64,000 bases of DNA from Chrysomallon squamiferum (Eukaryota > Mollusca > Gastropoda > Neomphalida > Peltospiridae). Below, one piece after another: positions 23,918 to 49,248 of this stretch. The stretch covers positions 22,543,755-22,607,754 of the forward strand of contig CM022670.1 in assembly GCA_012295275.1 (NCBI GenBank), given 5' to 3'. The position numbers and the translations under genes were made by a program. Positions within the stretch are counted from its first letter, which is position 1. Every line of letters starts with the position of its first letter. A model generated the notes under the pieces. The model worked only from the letters and a program-made list of their open reading frames with translations. It had not been told where the DNA came from and did not search any database.

Positions 23918-26554
23918 ATGGCTGCAGTTAAAGAAGAACTGCAATCTGTTGCGAAGTATTTTGGTTTGTCTAATATAAATGTAGTACTTGATGGAGGTAG
24001 CAAGGTAAACCTTTTCATAAATATTGCTCGTAATATTTAATTGGGTAGTATTTTTCGGTCTCTAGCTGTGATCTGTTCTTCTGTCGTTAGACAAATAATG
24101 AATATGAAAATAATTATAATAATTTAATAGATAATAAAATTAATACAATTTTTATAAGTAATAAGTAAATAATATAATTATTTAATATGAATTGAATATA
24201 TATGAAAAAAATCGTTGAGGAGCTAATCCAGGTAACAAAAAAAAGAAATATTGTCGTAGTCTCCAAGTATTCAGAAGGTTTGATTGTATTACCTAGAAGT
24301 TGTAGAACAGTAGAATAATTTGAAGGGCCAGGGGTGGGAGGTTGCAAATACAGTTTAAAACGATGTATTAATAATACAGTTATTGAGTTGATAGAATTAT
24401 ATATATCCCACTTTTTGTAATCAGTAATCAGTCCAAAAATCAAAGCATCTCAAATATTAATTTTTTTCCAGAAATGATATTAAACATAATACGATCTATT
24501 ACAAATTATGTATGCATCAGTTAACAGTAATAATTTTGTAAGCAACATTATTGTAAATTTATACAAAGTTTATATAAAGTAGAAATGATCAATAATATGT
24601 ATATTTGCAATGTATTTGACCTGAATTTTTTAAAATAATATTTGGATGTTCAGGAACCCACTATTCACAGTGCAGGAAACAAAACAGTACGAGGCCATGC
24701 TACTATTGTCAAACATCTTGCAAGAACAAGCCATCTTGATCATTTACTAGGTATGTTTATATTTTTATTTATTATTGACTTTTTAATTTATTTATCTTTC
24801 AGATTTGCTGTTACATTTTTATTACATCACTATATCATTTAAAAATTATTTAAAAAATAGAAAGTATAATAGGCACTGAAAAGTGATTATTAACAGTATA
24901 ATTATAATTATTGATAATGAAACATAACTAGATTTTAGTAAAGTAGTATATGTGAAGAAAATATACGTTTGACTTTGCATGAGGAAATGGGCTTACAAAT
25001 ATTGGATAAAACAATGAAACTGGATACATGTAAACCCATACATCAGTTTAATGTATTTGAGCAATTTTCCAAAGGTAATGTGGCCTGTTTTGAAAAATTG
25101 TTTTGTTTTATATAAAATTCCAATATTTATTTTGTTTGTCATCTTTGTTAAGAGGGTTATACCTGACTGTGACATATATTTTAAATAATCCTTATCGTGT
25201 GATGTTTGTCATTTTAACTGACATTGCAGGAACCAGTGCTGAAGAAAGAGCAGCAATAGAGCAATGGATAGAATACAGAATTTGTTTCATTGACCGATGT
25301 TCTTCTGATAAAGATGTTTTAGCCATTCTTGAGGTGATGAATGACAGTTATTAACATTTTGGTCTTCCACATTTTTGTTAATAAAATATATATTTAAGAT
25401 AAGGGATTTATGTCATTAAAATAATTCTTTCATTTGATTTGCTTTAAAAAAAAAAAAAAAAAAAAAAGATTTAAATTAACATTTTCACTGGGTTTTTATT
25501 CTTTGTGGGGTTTTTTGTGCAAAGAAAAATGTTTATAAGAGTTTAAATTTTGTTCAGTATATATTTTCTTTTTCAAAGTTTTCAACAGAAATTTGATTAT
25601 AAGTAAATGTTTATTTATAACATTTTATTTTATTTTTTCAGGAGCTGAATGCTTATCTTTCAGACAAAGTGTACTTTGTAAGCAATCGTCTGTCACTTGC
25701 AGATATTGTAGTGTTTCATGGCTTACACTGCATTATGGTATGTCTGTTTTTACACTGCTTTGTTCTCCATTTTAATTACATATTAATGTTTCTTTATTAT
25801 CTGATTCAGTAAATGAATAAATAAATAAATAAATGTTTAACATTTTAATGGTATGTAATTTAAGAATTCAGAATGTAAATCAATTGCAACCTATTTTTAT
25901 GCATTATAAGTAAACAACATTATACATGTACCTTTTATCAGACTGCAAGTCTTATACTATGTTTAAGTTCTGGAGCTCTTGTAAATTGTAGCCAGTTCCA
26001 CTACATTATTATGGTACCATAGCATTATTCCTAGTATCCAAGTAACAAAGTATGCCTTAACAATTAAAAAATGTTTTGGCATGGTCATAACTTTTTATTA
26101 ACATAAAAATTGTATATATCATTAGATATTCTTTTGATTATTGTATAACTGTTATTTTTCAGAATGATATGTCTCATCAGGAAAAAGAAAAATTTATTCA
26201 TATATCAAGATGGTTTAGCAATGTAAGCTTCAATTTATGGTAATTTAAATTCATTTAATGATATATTTACTAAGTTTTATAGCTTTGTTACACAATTGTA
26301 AATTGATTTTAGATCCAGGTATTTTGGTGTAATAATTATTTTGCATATTTGATGTATAAATATGACTTTCTTTTGTTAATTTTAAACACTGTATTTGATG
26401 ATAAATAATTTAAGATTTGTGCAAAATGTGTATAAATATCATATTGTATTTTTTTTTATTTTTTTTTCAGCTACAACATGACGATAGACTTAGACAGGAT
26501 CTCAAATATCTAAATTTCCAGAAAACACATCTGTATACAAATTGCCAACATTGA
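23918..26554 (+). CDS. EEF1E1: Eukaryotic translation elongation factor 1 epsilon-1 (AIMP3/p18), 175 aa
   Basis: Six exons: 23918-24004, 24654-24750, 25230-25333, 25642-25737, 26163-26222 and 26471-26554. All have GT-AG introns and sum to 528 nt (175 aa; the human protein has 174). Seen: N-terminus MAAVKEELQSVAKYFGLS; GNKTVRGHATIVKHLA; GTSAEERAAIEQWIEYR, matching the family's TAEEKA-QQWLEYR region; ELNAYLSDKVYFVSNRLSLA and DIVVFHGLH, the GST-C-like helices; EKEKFIHISRWF; and the end HLYTNCQH (human RLYTNSH). Known: it is a non-catalytic scaffold of the cytosolic multi-tRNA-synthetase complex that binds methionyl-tRNA synthetase through a GST-like fold, and it has nuclear DNA-damage roles in mammals. 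The start is the first ATG and aligns with the family. A polyadenylation hexamer lies only 6 nt after the stop. Introns are short (248-649 bp). Confidence 0.97.
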
Positions 26555-26600
26555 TGGGATAATAAATATATATATACCTATATTTATTTAATTATTTTGT
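26555..26600 (+). terminator. EEF1E1 polyadenylation signal
   Basis: AATAAA at 26561-26566, starting 6 nt after the TGA (26552-26554), implies a very short 3' UTR. A second AATAAA at 26714-26719 could give a longer form that would come up against the KIF2 transcript end. Confidence 0.55.
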
Positions 26601-26719
26601 CAATCATTTGTTCAGGGTAATGTTTCTTGTAAGTCTGTTTCTAATATTTTTTCATTTGTATTCTTGATAACCATATTAAAAAAAAAAAAACTCCTTCCAG
26701 TAAGTTGTAATGAAATAAA

Positions 26720-29679
26720 AACAAGAAAGATTCAAAGAATACGTGATTTATTTTCATTCTTTGGATTTCACACACTGAAGCAATGATGTGCAAGATAACC
26801 AGATATTCTTTCTTGACTTAGAATGCACACAGAAATAAAGTAATGCTGGAATAGTTAATACTAGAAAACCTGATAATAAATAAAAAAGATTTGTTACTTT
26901 TAAAATGTTTTATTTTTAAGGTTGTATTATAATGAATCCATTTTCAGCTTAGTTTGAATATTTTACTATGTAAAACAATATTTTAAATAAAAATTAAAGT
27001 TTTAAAAATATTCCATTTAATATTTGTCATTTTTGTACATTGCAAGTTCTTTGATTTCTTAATAGTATATAATTATTCAATACATTTTCAAAACTAATTT
27101 TAGCTAATTTTAGCAGATTTTTTTTTACCTGTTTTGAACTTGTCTAGTTTTAAAAGAAAAACACATGTTACCTGTGAAAAATTTGAAAAACAACCTACAG
27201 AAATGGATGCTGTGAAAGTCTGTTTTTATGATTAACAAAAATTATTACTATATCTGTACTAGTTAGATACTGAAAACAGGAGTCAGGAGAGAGTGGGATG
27301 TAGATGAATAGTATTCATCTGCAACAGTATACAAGATTAAAATATAAAACAATCTTAAGCAAAGCAATTTTCAAAGTTATTAGCTACACTGAAAACTGAA
27401 AATTTTTGCATATTCATTATTAATTAGTAACAAATTAGATATTCAATACAGAATGACATTTTATCCACTGCAAAGAATCTCTCCACATGATGTCGTAGAT
27501 GAAATTGCTGACAAAGCATATATTAATTTAAAACAATTTATCACTCCAGAATGAATGGTTTCAAGACATTTCATAAAAACTTGATATAAAAACTTTAGAA
27601 AATGGCCCCAAATATCTTTGCTTATTGAGTTACTAGATAAAGATCAATTTTAGTGCAACTTAGACCTTTCATTTGTGACCTTTTAAATGTAAACACTTTA
27701 ACAACAACAACAGTTATTTGCACTTAGCATCTTAATAATGACTTTACTGCACATTTTTTGAATTCACTGCAGCTACACATTTGTAACCTGCAACCCAGAT
27801 ACATCTGCATGAGACATTCCTAAAAAATTAACAAGTTATTTATTCTAAGAGCCCCAAACCTGAATTAAAAGAACGAAATACCAACACCACCTCTGCTACA
27901 CAAATTTAGTTTCATACTGTCACAGCAGCTATCACATATAACAAATATAAATAAATCCAACATAGGAAAATGGAGAAAATAATCAGAGATTACTGCTTTT
28001 GTCAGAATTACTGTTCAAAAAGACGGTTTCCTCCAAAATGTATGATTGACTGGACTTTTCATGAGTGAGCAAAAATATGTACATGAAATATTAAGTACAC
28101 CAGACAAATCCATCACATGGAGATAAAATTATTCTCATAATGTGCACATTTATCACAAGCAAAAATCTGCATGCATAGCTTTGTTTATGGCATTATGTTT
28201 CCATGAGGGAAAAACCTAGCACTGCACATGAATTCAACATTTAATGATTAAGTGAATATTAATGTGTTTAACTGCTTAAAACATTTAAGACACATCAGTT
28301 TAATACAGATGTAAAACTTGGAACACATTTTATAAAACGATTACGCTATTTTCCTACTACAGATTTTATCAGTAACAACCCAAAGCCCTGAATTTAAATG
28401 TATAATGATGCACATTCAATAAATAAAATACACTTAACATAAATAAAATTAACAAAAAAAATAATAAATTCTGTAAAAGGTCATTTTACATGTAAATATA
28501 GAAATTTCCTTGAATATTAGCTATTTTTAATGCCACTAAATGGACAAAATAATTATAAAATCTATAAATTGTAGTTTAAACTTCATACAGATGTTTATTA
28601 TAAAGGCACTCACATAAGTGCTATAATTTGTCACTGTAAATTCTAGACAGAAAAGATGTTTTTACATCATGTACAAAAATGAAACAAACTGACAATTAAA
28701 TGCAATGATCTGTCACAACATATTCTGTTACAAATATGAAAAGTAACAAATATCACAGCTCAAACAAGAATATTTCAGAAGTTCAGCAGGCTTTTAAAAT
28801 CACAGTGTATATAAACAAGTGACCAATCACAAATTAACTGGTTAATAGCTAATTAAAACCTCAAATGATTATACTGCGATTCCTGCTCTATTCCAAGAAA
28901 ATAAACACTGAAATGTTAAATATTGCAGTAAAAAGTGTCTTACTGTTCATGTTTATGTATCCAGTAAAACACAGAAACAGCTAAAGTAGTCTTACTTTGC
29001 ACTGGACTAAACAGCAAGCTTCACATGAAGTTCTCAGAAATGTTATCACTGAATTGTTTAAACTAATGAAGTTAGATTCATGCTAGTTTATTAACACTGT
29101 TCAAAATCACTAGACACAGCTGAAATATTGTATATTTATAATCAGAAATCCAAACAGATATTATTCACTTAGAGAAACTGATAATTTAAATGTGTGATAC
29201 ATGATGTTATTAATTGGGGTTATCAAACAAATATATATGGTTAATTAATCATATTAACCCAAAAGGATTTCATCATCTGAAATGTGAGAAGGCAATCTCT
29301 CAGCCAAGGGTTCAAATATTCTTGTAAGTTTCCTGCTATGTCCCAAAAAGTATATTAGCTGTTTCTTGATTCCTCTTTTCAGTCAAAAAATTATAATAAT
29401 AATAATTTTAAAAAATAAATACCATGGCTAATTACTGAAAAACAATTAAATGTGTATTTTGACAATTCAAAGGAACAGTTTATTTCTATACCTGTATGTA
29501 CATACGTATAAAAATATCGTTCACAGAAATAATTTTACAACTGTCACAAAAAACAGAAATTTATGAAAGCAAATACAAGCACTGAAATGTAATTCCTAAT
29601 TTGCCAGTCACATTTTTCATCCTGGGACATAACAGGCAAGAAGTCTGGCTAGGCCGTCATCACTGTTTTTATTAGCAAA
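26720..29679 (-). other. Probable long 3' UTR of the KIF2 gene
   Basis: No exon for either strand is visible in this stretch of about 2.9 kb, and it contains few of the long microsatellites typical of the intergenic DNA. The distal minus-strand AATAAA (TTTATT at 26747-26752) would place cleavage near 26725-26740, facing the EEF1E1 end. Several earlier hexamers exist (for example 28417-28445), so shorter forms are possible. Inferred. Confidence 0.45.
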
Positions 29680-41053
<11,374 letters not shown>

Positions 41054-41240
41054 TTTAGAAAAGAAAACAGAAAATAAAAGAAAATATATAACTTTAGGAA
41101 CAAATATCGGCGCTCATCTTTGACTTCCACAGGTCCGTTGAGTTTTTGAAATCAAATACGCATGCGTAATTTAACTAACCTAAGAGTTAAAATTGACATC
41201 CGGTTTATGAGCGGGCCTGCTGCAAGGACCATCATTCTGT
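41054..41240 (-). promoter_or_regulatory. Probable KIF2 promoter and 5' UTR
   Basis: A GC/CpG-richer stretch directly upstream of the KIF2 start codon. It contains a perfect 12-bp palindrome TACGCATGCGTA at 41157-41168, close to the NRF-1 consensus core GCATGC flanked by CG, and a CCGGATGT-like ETS word near 41200 on the minus strand. Such elements are common in TATA-less housekeeping promoters. The transcription start is not determined. Confidence 0.4.
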
Positions 41241-42182
41241 ATTATGTCAAATTCAAAATACCATTTATTATTGAATAGATAGTGTCAGTACTCCATCTGT
41301 CAAATTGTTTTATCCTTATTTTCGCTTAAAAGTTCTGCTCCTTGTTTACATAAAGCACATATTGCCACATTACTGTTGAACCGGTTTTTAACAGACAGTC
41401 ACTCCGAAACTCACCAAAAGTGGTTGTCATATACTGATATAGAGATAAGACGTAAAAATATCATACAACATATTTTACCAAAGGAACATCAGCATTTCTT
41501 TTAAGATGCTCCAGCGTACCAATCATTTAAGCGAAATTCGTTTATTTGGTTTTAACAGTAATTTTTTACTTAAATTGCTAGGGGTTTTGTAAGAAAAGTA
41601 TTAATTAGTACAAAAAACAGACAAAAAATAAAAAATAAAAAGAGTAAAAAAAACCAACAAAACCCAACGTGTATTGATGTTGTGACACTTACAAAAATAT
41701 TACCACTTGGCCTTAATGCGTAGTAGTAAATTATTATATGATTATCTTGTAATCCACTGAACTCTATCGCAAATTAAATTCAGGTCAGTTTAAAAATAAA
41801 TAAATACAAATGTAGACTATCTCCACAGGTACTGAAGGACATTATAATAACGTTAGTTAGTTCTTAACTATTCTGTAGTGTATTCTAATGTTTTAGAGAA
41901 AGTGAAAAACTCCTGGTGATTTATAAAAAGGGAATTTCAAAAATTAAAGAATCAGTACAAAAAGTTTATAAAGACTATGTCAATATAGTTCTGTCCAGTA
42001 AATATACATCCTTGTTTCTTTATAGATAAACCGATTTCTCGACAGCATAATTTTAGCATCAGTCAGTTCTAACCGACGCAGAATAACACACTGAAATTTA
42101 GTTTGTTCATGCAAACATAATTTCCTATTTTTTCCGTACTTACGATTGCGTTTTAATCCTACGAACAGTAACGTTCTAATTA

Positions 42183-42183
<1 letters not shown>

Positions 42184-42233
<50 letters not shown>
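42184..42233. repeat. (ATT)n microsatellite
   Basis: A perfect ATT run of about 50 bp. Confidence 0.95.
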
Positions 42234-42234
<1 letters not shown>

Positions 42235-42562
42235 TGTGGTATCTGATTTTTAAATGTTTTTATTATTTATTTATTTATTTTTAGCGGGGTATTCATTATA
42301 AATATTTCCAGTGACTTTTCTTTGTTGCAGTTTTAATATTATATGGCTGTGTAGTAAAATCCTAAAATTAATCGTTCTGATCAAAGGATTACTATATATT
42401 AAAAACATCTTTTATCAAAACAACACCAATAATAATAAAGACGAAAAAAACAACATTATTGGAAATGACAACAATAATGAAAATGATATAATAACAAAAA
42501 TAGCTACCATAAATACAACAAAATTATAAGCACAACAATATTATTGTCAACGACGGCGACAA

Positions 42563-42640
42563 ATATATATATATATACATACACACACACACACACAACA
42601 GCAACAACAACAACAACAACAGCAGTAATAATAATAATAA
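42563..42640. repeat. (AT)n(AC)n(AAC)n(AAT)n compound microsatellite
   Basis: Four adjoining simple-repeat types in under 80 bp. Confidence 0.9.
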
Positions 42641-43137
42641 CAGTTATAATAACAGCAATATTAATAACCAAAATTATATTAATAACATCAAAACACAAAA
42701 ACAAAAACCATAAAAAATGACAATAAAATCACTAATAATAGTAGGCTAACCCCCTACGATAATAAAATTATAATGAGATAAATAATAACAATAAAGACGA
42801 CGATGATATCAACAACTTCAGCAAAAATAATAATGAGAATAATAACAGCTACAAAGTTTTAAATAATAATAGGATATTTTTATTTATTTATTTATTTGTT
42901 TATTTATTTATTTGTATTTGTTATACGAGTATGTATGTATATATGAAAATGAAACGATCTTCCTCCTTTATATATGTACATACTACATACATACATACAT
43001 ATAGATATATAGATAAATATAGGTAGACATGTTTTGTTTTCAAATTGTCGTTAATGCTTGTAACCGACACAAAGAAAGTAACCAATGGAAACAGACAGAA
43101 CCTAGTTTACCCCAAACATTGTTTTATTTTTAACAGG

Positions 43138-43211
43138 TTTACCGGAACTGATATCATTTACCGAAAGGCATTGTGGGACATAGCGGTCAAGAGACGTTGG
43201 GAGTGCAGAGG
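43138..43211 (+). promoter_or_regulatory. UGCG 5' UTR, possibly starting at a splice acceptor
   Basis: A GC-richer stretch ending at the UGCG start codon. It is preceded by TTTTATTTTTAACAG (ending 43137), a good acceptor motif, so this may be the start of an exon with an upstream untranslated exon. It contains GGCATTGTGGGA, resembling a promoter-type ZNF143/RBPJ word. Whether it is promoter or spliced 5' UTR is undecided. Confidence 0.35.
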
Positions 43212-46200
43212 ATGGAACTGGTGGATTATACGATATGTGGTTTAGCTGTTGTAATTTTTGTTAGTTGGAGTATTAACTGGCTTACACATGTAATGGCAAT
43301 TGTATATGCGTAAGTTAATTATCATATTATTTATTTTTCGATATTTTTTTTCTAATTTAATTGGAATCAGTTTGTTGATTTTCAGATTGACAGCTCGGAG
43401 GTTCTGAGTTCGTAGTGAAGATTCTAATTTCTAGATTACTTTATCTTAACATTATGATTATGATGATTATGATGATTATGATTATTGTTTTAGTGTTTAA
43501 GTAACGTTTTATTTCTTAATCAAATTAGTCTTACTAATGTAAATGACTGACGTAAAATATTCGGTTAAGTCACCGCAGAAATTTCGTAGGCGTTTTAAGT
43601 AATAAAATGCCAGTATACGCCTTAACTATCTGAGGCATGTAAGTGGGAAAAAGTAAAATGGGCAAGGCCGACAATCGACATGAAATAACTGGTCAAAATG
43701 AGAATATCATGAACTGTTCAAAAATGTTACTAGCAGAGTTAATATACTACTGAAGTAGTACCAGTAGGGATATGAAAATAGATGGAATGGAGCTTTTGTG
43801 GTTACTCTGGTGATCCGTCAATGTACAGACTTAACAGACTTCTGCTGTTATGAAAACAAATTAAAAAGGAAAAAAGAAACAGAATAGCAAGAATTTAAAA
43901 ATATTAGTATAGTTATAAAGTAAAATGTCTATAAGAAACAGTTCTGAACATTTACACTTCTAGTTTGTAGTTATTGTGCTTAGGATTTGTTCAGTGAATT
44001 TTTATGGAAAAGTGAGGTTGCGCTTTTGCAAGGGTAGTTTACAGAAGAATTTATTATGTTTTTATTTCATGAATTATATTTAAAAAAAATTAAACTTATA
44101 TAACAGTAATGTTATTTCTTTCGTTCTTTATTTCTTCTTCTGCCTCAGTCTATCTGTTTTACAGTTAATTCACTAAATGATATACGTTTTTTTAAACTGT
44201 ATTTGATGTTGAGTTATATGAATTTTTATATTCATCATACAGAATTAATGATTTCTTAGCAAAATGTTCTGCTAATTTTGATATAGAAACACTGTAAGAT
44301 ACGGTTTGATTTTCCATTATCACAAAGTCAAATACAAGTTCCTTTAAGTCATTAACTTTGTTGAAAAGTGGGTTTGGAGAAAAAGTATTGAAATTGCCAA
44401 CAGTTTGTTATTTATTAGAAAACTGTTAGAACATTATCAAATCTAGAAATAATTCTGCTGTCAGTTGCCTGATATGTGGATTTGATCTGAAGTGAAGTAA
44501 CAAAAACATGAATTTAGTGTAATAAGATGGTTCTAGATTTGCTGGACTGAAAATGTAGCAGTTCTCTCTCTCAAAAAGATACTGTATTAATATACTATTT
44601 TTAAAATGTTAAATATCAGTTCTTGATTATTTAAAAAATAAAATAATAATAATAATAATAAGTCCTTTGTGCAAACTTTTATTTGTATTTTTTTAACATT
44701 GATGCAGAAAACTAAAAGCCTTTGAATGTTAGACAAGACTGATGTTTTCACATTTCCAATTTATATAAAGAGGGAAGTAAACTGTTGTGATACTGTAATT
44801 AATAGAAAAATGTTGTTTTAGAAAATGGAGATTTCACCGTCCAGTCGCATCACTAGTTCCAGAAGAATTACCTGGTGTTTCCATTATAAAACCACTTCTT
44901 GGAGTTGATCCACATTTATTTGGAAATTTAGAAACATTTTTCAACTTAAAATATCCACAGGTAAGACTCATTTTATTTTGTTCTTGTCTTGTCATTGTTG
45001 TTTAAAAAATAAAATTAAAAATGTAATTAAAAAAAAAAAAATGAATATTGGCATACATTAATTTTATTTTTCCTCAACTTCTGGTGTTTTGAGTAGACAG
45101 AAGGGATGTTAATAATAAACTGCAGTAAAGAACAGCTTCCAGACATGACATGTTAGGGTAATCAGTGCAAATGATATAAGATTGTTTTATCAGTTACCAT
45201 GGTAGATGGGGAAAACACAGATGCAAGAATTTCTGTAATTCTTGCAGATTTGGCAGCTTTTATTTTGCTTCCTAAGCCAACTTTCAGCAGAGGCAGTACC
45301 AAAATTATTCAGTAAAATTATAATTTATTACTTGTTAACAGTCATTTTTTTTTTGGGGGGGGACATTTTATTGATATAATATCAAGGTATGTGAAATGTG
45401 ATAAAATATTTCAGTCTGAATATATTTTACGTTTGTAAAGTATGTTTATTCAAATAAAGAAAATGAAAGACGTTTTTAAAAGCCCAGCTGAATCACTGAT
45501 GTTAATTTAAAAAACAAAAAAAAAACCTACCTGAAATAAGAGTGACAGTTTTATACCATTTGTTTCCAGCTTTGCAATGTTTAGAATATGGCAAAATAAA
45601 ATAAAAATTTTAAATTTTGTGCCAAAATTTTGTTTATTTAATACAAATAAAAGATCCCTTTATAATCAGTGAGATGAAGTAAAAATACAAAAGTACAATT
45701 AATAACTGTTAATTATGAAATATGTTGATCTGTTGAGAAATACTTATTTTACTAAAAAATACACAACCAAAAACCAATCTTGGTTATGATAAAGCAAAGG
45801 AATCAAATGCTAGTCCACGATTCTAAGGTTTTCTTAGGTGACATTATATCAATATTATGTACATATTTTTCTGACTCTGATGATATATACCTGAGAGTTT
45901 TGTTGTGTAAAGACAACTTTTTAAAAAGACTAAAAAAATGCTAGAGGCAAGACCACATACACATGTATATACATCTCATACAGTGTTAAATGACTTGTCC
46001 AGTATTATCTGTTTAAATACATTATTTATATGTTGGTATTGTAAGTAAGTATTATTAACCTGGCCACTATCTATACATGATATCTAATGTATTTATCTGT
46101 GAGCACTGTTTACAGTACCCTTTTTTATTCATGTTGGTAGCAACGCAATATCAATATATCAGCATTGATGTGTTGTCTGGGCATGTGTTTTTTTTTCAGT

Positions 46201-48498
46201 TGCATAGTAAACAATATATTAGGTTACAAATGAAACAAAAATATTTTCAGGTTAACCATAAAAATGTATTCATTTATATTATACATATTTTTTTGGTACC
46301 AGTGACATGTAATACAACCATACCACACACACTTACTATTCTTTAAATTAAACTGCTTTTCCATTCATAAACCATTATTTAAGTTTAATTCTTTGTTTCC
46401 ATTCTGATTTATTAATTTTGTGAGTATAAATTTACAGAGCTACAGAAAAAAAAAAGGGTTTTATTAAAAAAATTACTTATTTTATAATTTAGTTTCCAAC
46501 GTAGTAAGGTTTATCAGTGTACATAGTTATATAATTAGACATGTGTATCATCGCATGACACATGTGGAATGTATTCTCAGCATGATAAACCTGATTATTG
46601 TAATCTGAAATACTAGATCACACTGGCATATGGACAATGCATGTATATGAATGAAGTCAAAGTACCAGTTAATTTGTTTTACACGAATACTGTAAGGGAA
46701 GATCCAGCAGTGTGTTTAGTGCTGACAGTGACAAAAACAGTTTTTAAAAACAAATAACTGTATATAAAAATGTTGCCACGCTCATACCAATTTTCAAAAG
46801 AACCTTTAAAATATAAAAAAAAAATAACAAGCAGGAGAAAATCAAGTCACATATTATCCTTTGGTTATTTGTTTCATAAAAAGCAAATGTGCTGAAATTT
46901 GTAATAAATTAAGACATACATTTTGTAACTTACTAATGAGAATTAGGTTAATTTATTTCTATTTTTATGGTGCCATAAATTAAAAATGCTTGAACTTACA
47001 AATCAGTAAGTCCTGTCTAATAAGACTGATGTTGGAACATTTCTTAAATATCTCAATTAACAAATTCTCCATTAATTAAGGTCAGTTCAGAGGTTCAGTT
47101 TTAATTACCAGACACCTAAGGGCAAACATTCCAGGAAACTAATTTGGCTTATTAATTAACTCTTTCAAGACATCTAGGAATAAGAAAAATGCCTGTTGAT
47201 GCTGCATTAAATCTGAGGAGTTTTCATTTTTACCTCTATGCACTGACAGGTTAATGACCTCTAAGGATGTACATATTTGCTTTCTACAGTTTGTTAGTCA
47301 ATGGTTGTCAGTGATTTTCAATGAGGATGGTAGCATCTACACATGATGTTGTAAATTTGTAAACAGGCATTTCATAATGAACTATGGTTTTAAGATTTCT
47401 TCAGGCCTATATTCTACATACAGTTTTGAAAAATACAAATTTATGGGAAGCTCTTGAATATTCTTTCTTTCCTATGCTTTACACATACACACCAACATAC
47501 AGTGAAATTATTACCAGTGCTTTAAATTTCTGTGCACTATTCATGCATGACCATTTACTATTGAAATACTGACATGCAAATATCTGAAAAAGGGGTGCAG
47601 GTAAAAAAACAACAACCCACGCTTAGTAACAGCAAACCAACATTGTGTAATAGAAGTTTGCGTGATAAACAAGTTACATTCAGGTGACTTCAATATGATC
47701 ACTGGTCTTTTTTCCTTATGGCATTTAGTTTTTCTGGCATCCTGTCTCATATTTTCAATATGCTTCAATGACCTAATTTTAATTTGTTGGTCACATATGT
47801 ATGCATCATTCAGACTATGAACTATGTAATGTAGTGAAATGAGTCATAGCCCTCTTACCAACAAGTAGTTCAGTAATCATGTATAATCACTGTTATTTGT
47901 GACTGCTGTTTAAGCTTCACCATTTGGTCCTTAGTTAACTGAATTGAAACTATAAGTGAGGATATTTTATTTTTATTTTTATTTCTATTTTTATTTATTT
48001 TTTCCTCTTTTTTTTTTTTTTAAAAGAAGTAGAAAAAAGAAAATAAATAAATGGTTGCAAATAAAATGTTACGCATCATCATCGTTGTAGAAAAGACGTG
48101 CATTTTAGCTGTTTATTTAAATATAAATGTACTCCTGTTTTATTACATTTGAATCTGATACACTAATATTTTGCTAAAAAATAATAATATTAATATCATT
48201 TTTCTGTTTAAATAATTCAGTTTATTTCGTTTTTAGTTTGAAACCATTTTAATATTTAAATTAAACAAATACAGAGAAAGATGAGTTTAATTTGTAACTT
48301 TAGTTTCGATAGTAATTCTTAAAACAGAGTGAATGTTTGCTGTTGTTAAAAACAGATGATTAAAATACTAAAGGTAGATTCCAATTTGTTCTAAAAACTG
48401 AAACATGCCATATACCGTGGTTTTTTGTTATTGCTGCAAAACCAATATAGATAAAAGTAATTAAGTAACTCTAACAGCAAAACATTTAATTCTTATTC

Positions 48499-48536
<38 letters not shown>

Positions 48537-48642
48537 CCCTCTTAAATATTTTGATTTATTGATTTAAGAAAAAATATTATAAGCTATTATTATTACATTT
48601 AGAGTTTAAACACTTAATACTGATATTATGGATGTGGATATA

Positions 48643-48690
<48 letters not shown>

Positions 48691-49200
48691 TAATATATAA
48701 ATATATACATACACATATGTAATAATGACAGTATTATGGTTTTCTGTTTCATAAGCATTAAGCTGCATAGTTAATTACATACAACCATTAAATAATAAAA
48801 TTGCAATTTGCATGTAATGTGCAGTATAATATACCCATGGGCATTTTCTAAAAGGTTGGACCTATTAATAAATAGTGACAATGTTTGCATGTCTGAATCA
48901 TTCTCCACTGGGATGTTGCTTATTGCCAGCCTATATCCACACATGTTCTGAAGCAGTTACTTTGTATTTATTAAATTATTTAATGAAAAAGGACAAGTGT
49001 GTGTGAGTATGCACGCACACACATGTATAAATAATTTCAGTGTTCCATACAGATTTATTTTTAAAAATTAATTAATAATTTAGAATAATCAGAAACAGAA
49101 TTTTAATTAATAAACAATTTAAAGCTGACCACAAGAGAAGCCTTCATATTCCATTTCCCATTCTTAGAAAGGATAAAATGAAAATTGGCTTCTTTTCTCT

Positions 49201-49248
<48 letters not shown>

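Larger units (their letters stand above)
41241..43137. other. Intergenic region between divergent KIF2 and UGCG
   Basis: No gene is supported. The right half is packed with microsatellites: ATT (42184-42233), AT/AC/AAC compound (42563-42640), AAT-rich DNA and ATAC/ATAG runs (42960-43020). Reading frames across them are repeat artefacts. Confidence 0.7.

Noticed and set aside
24114-24443. 109-codon minus-strand frame inside EEF1E1 intron 1
   Set aside because: Very AT-rich, Ile/Leu/Phe-dominated, no motif and no splice context.
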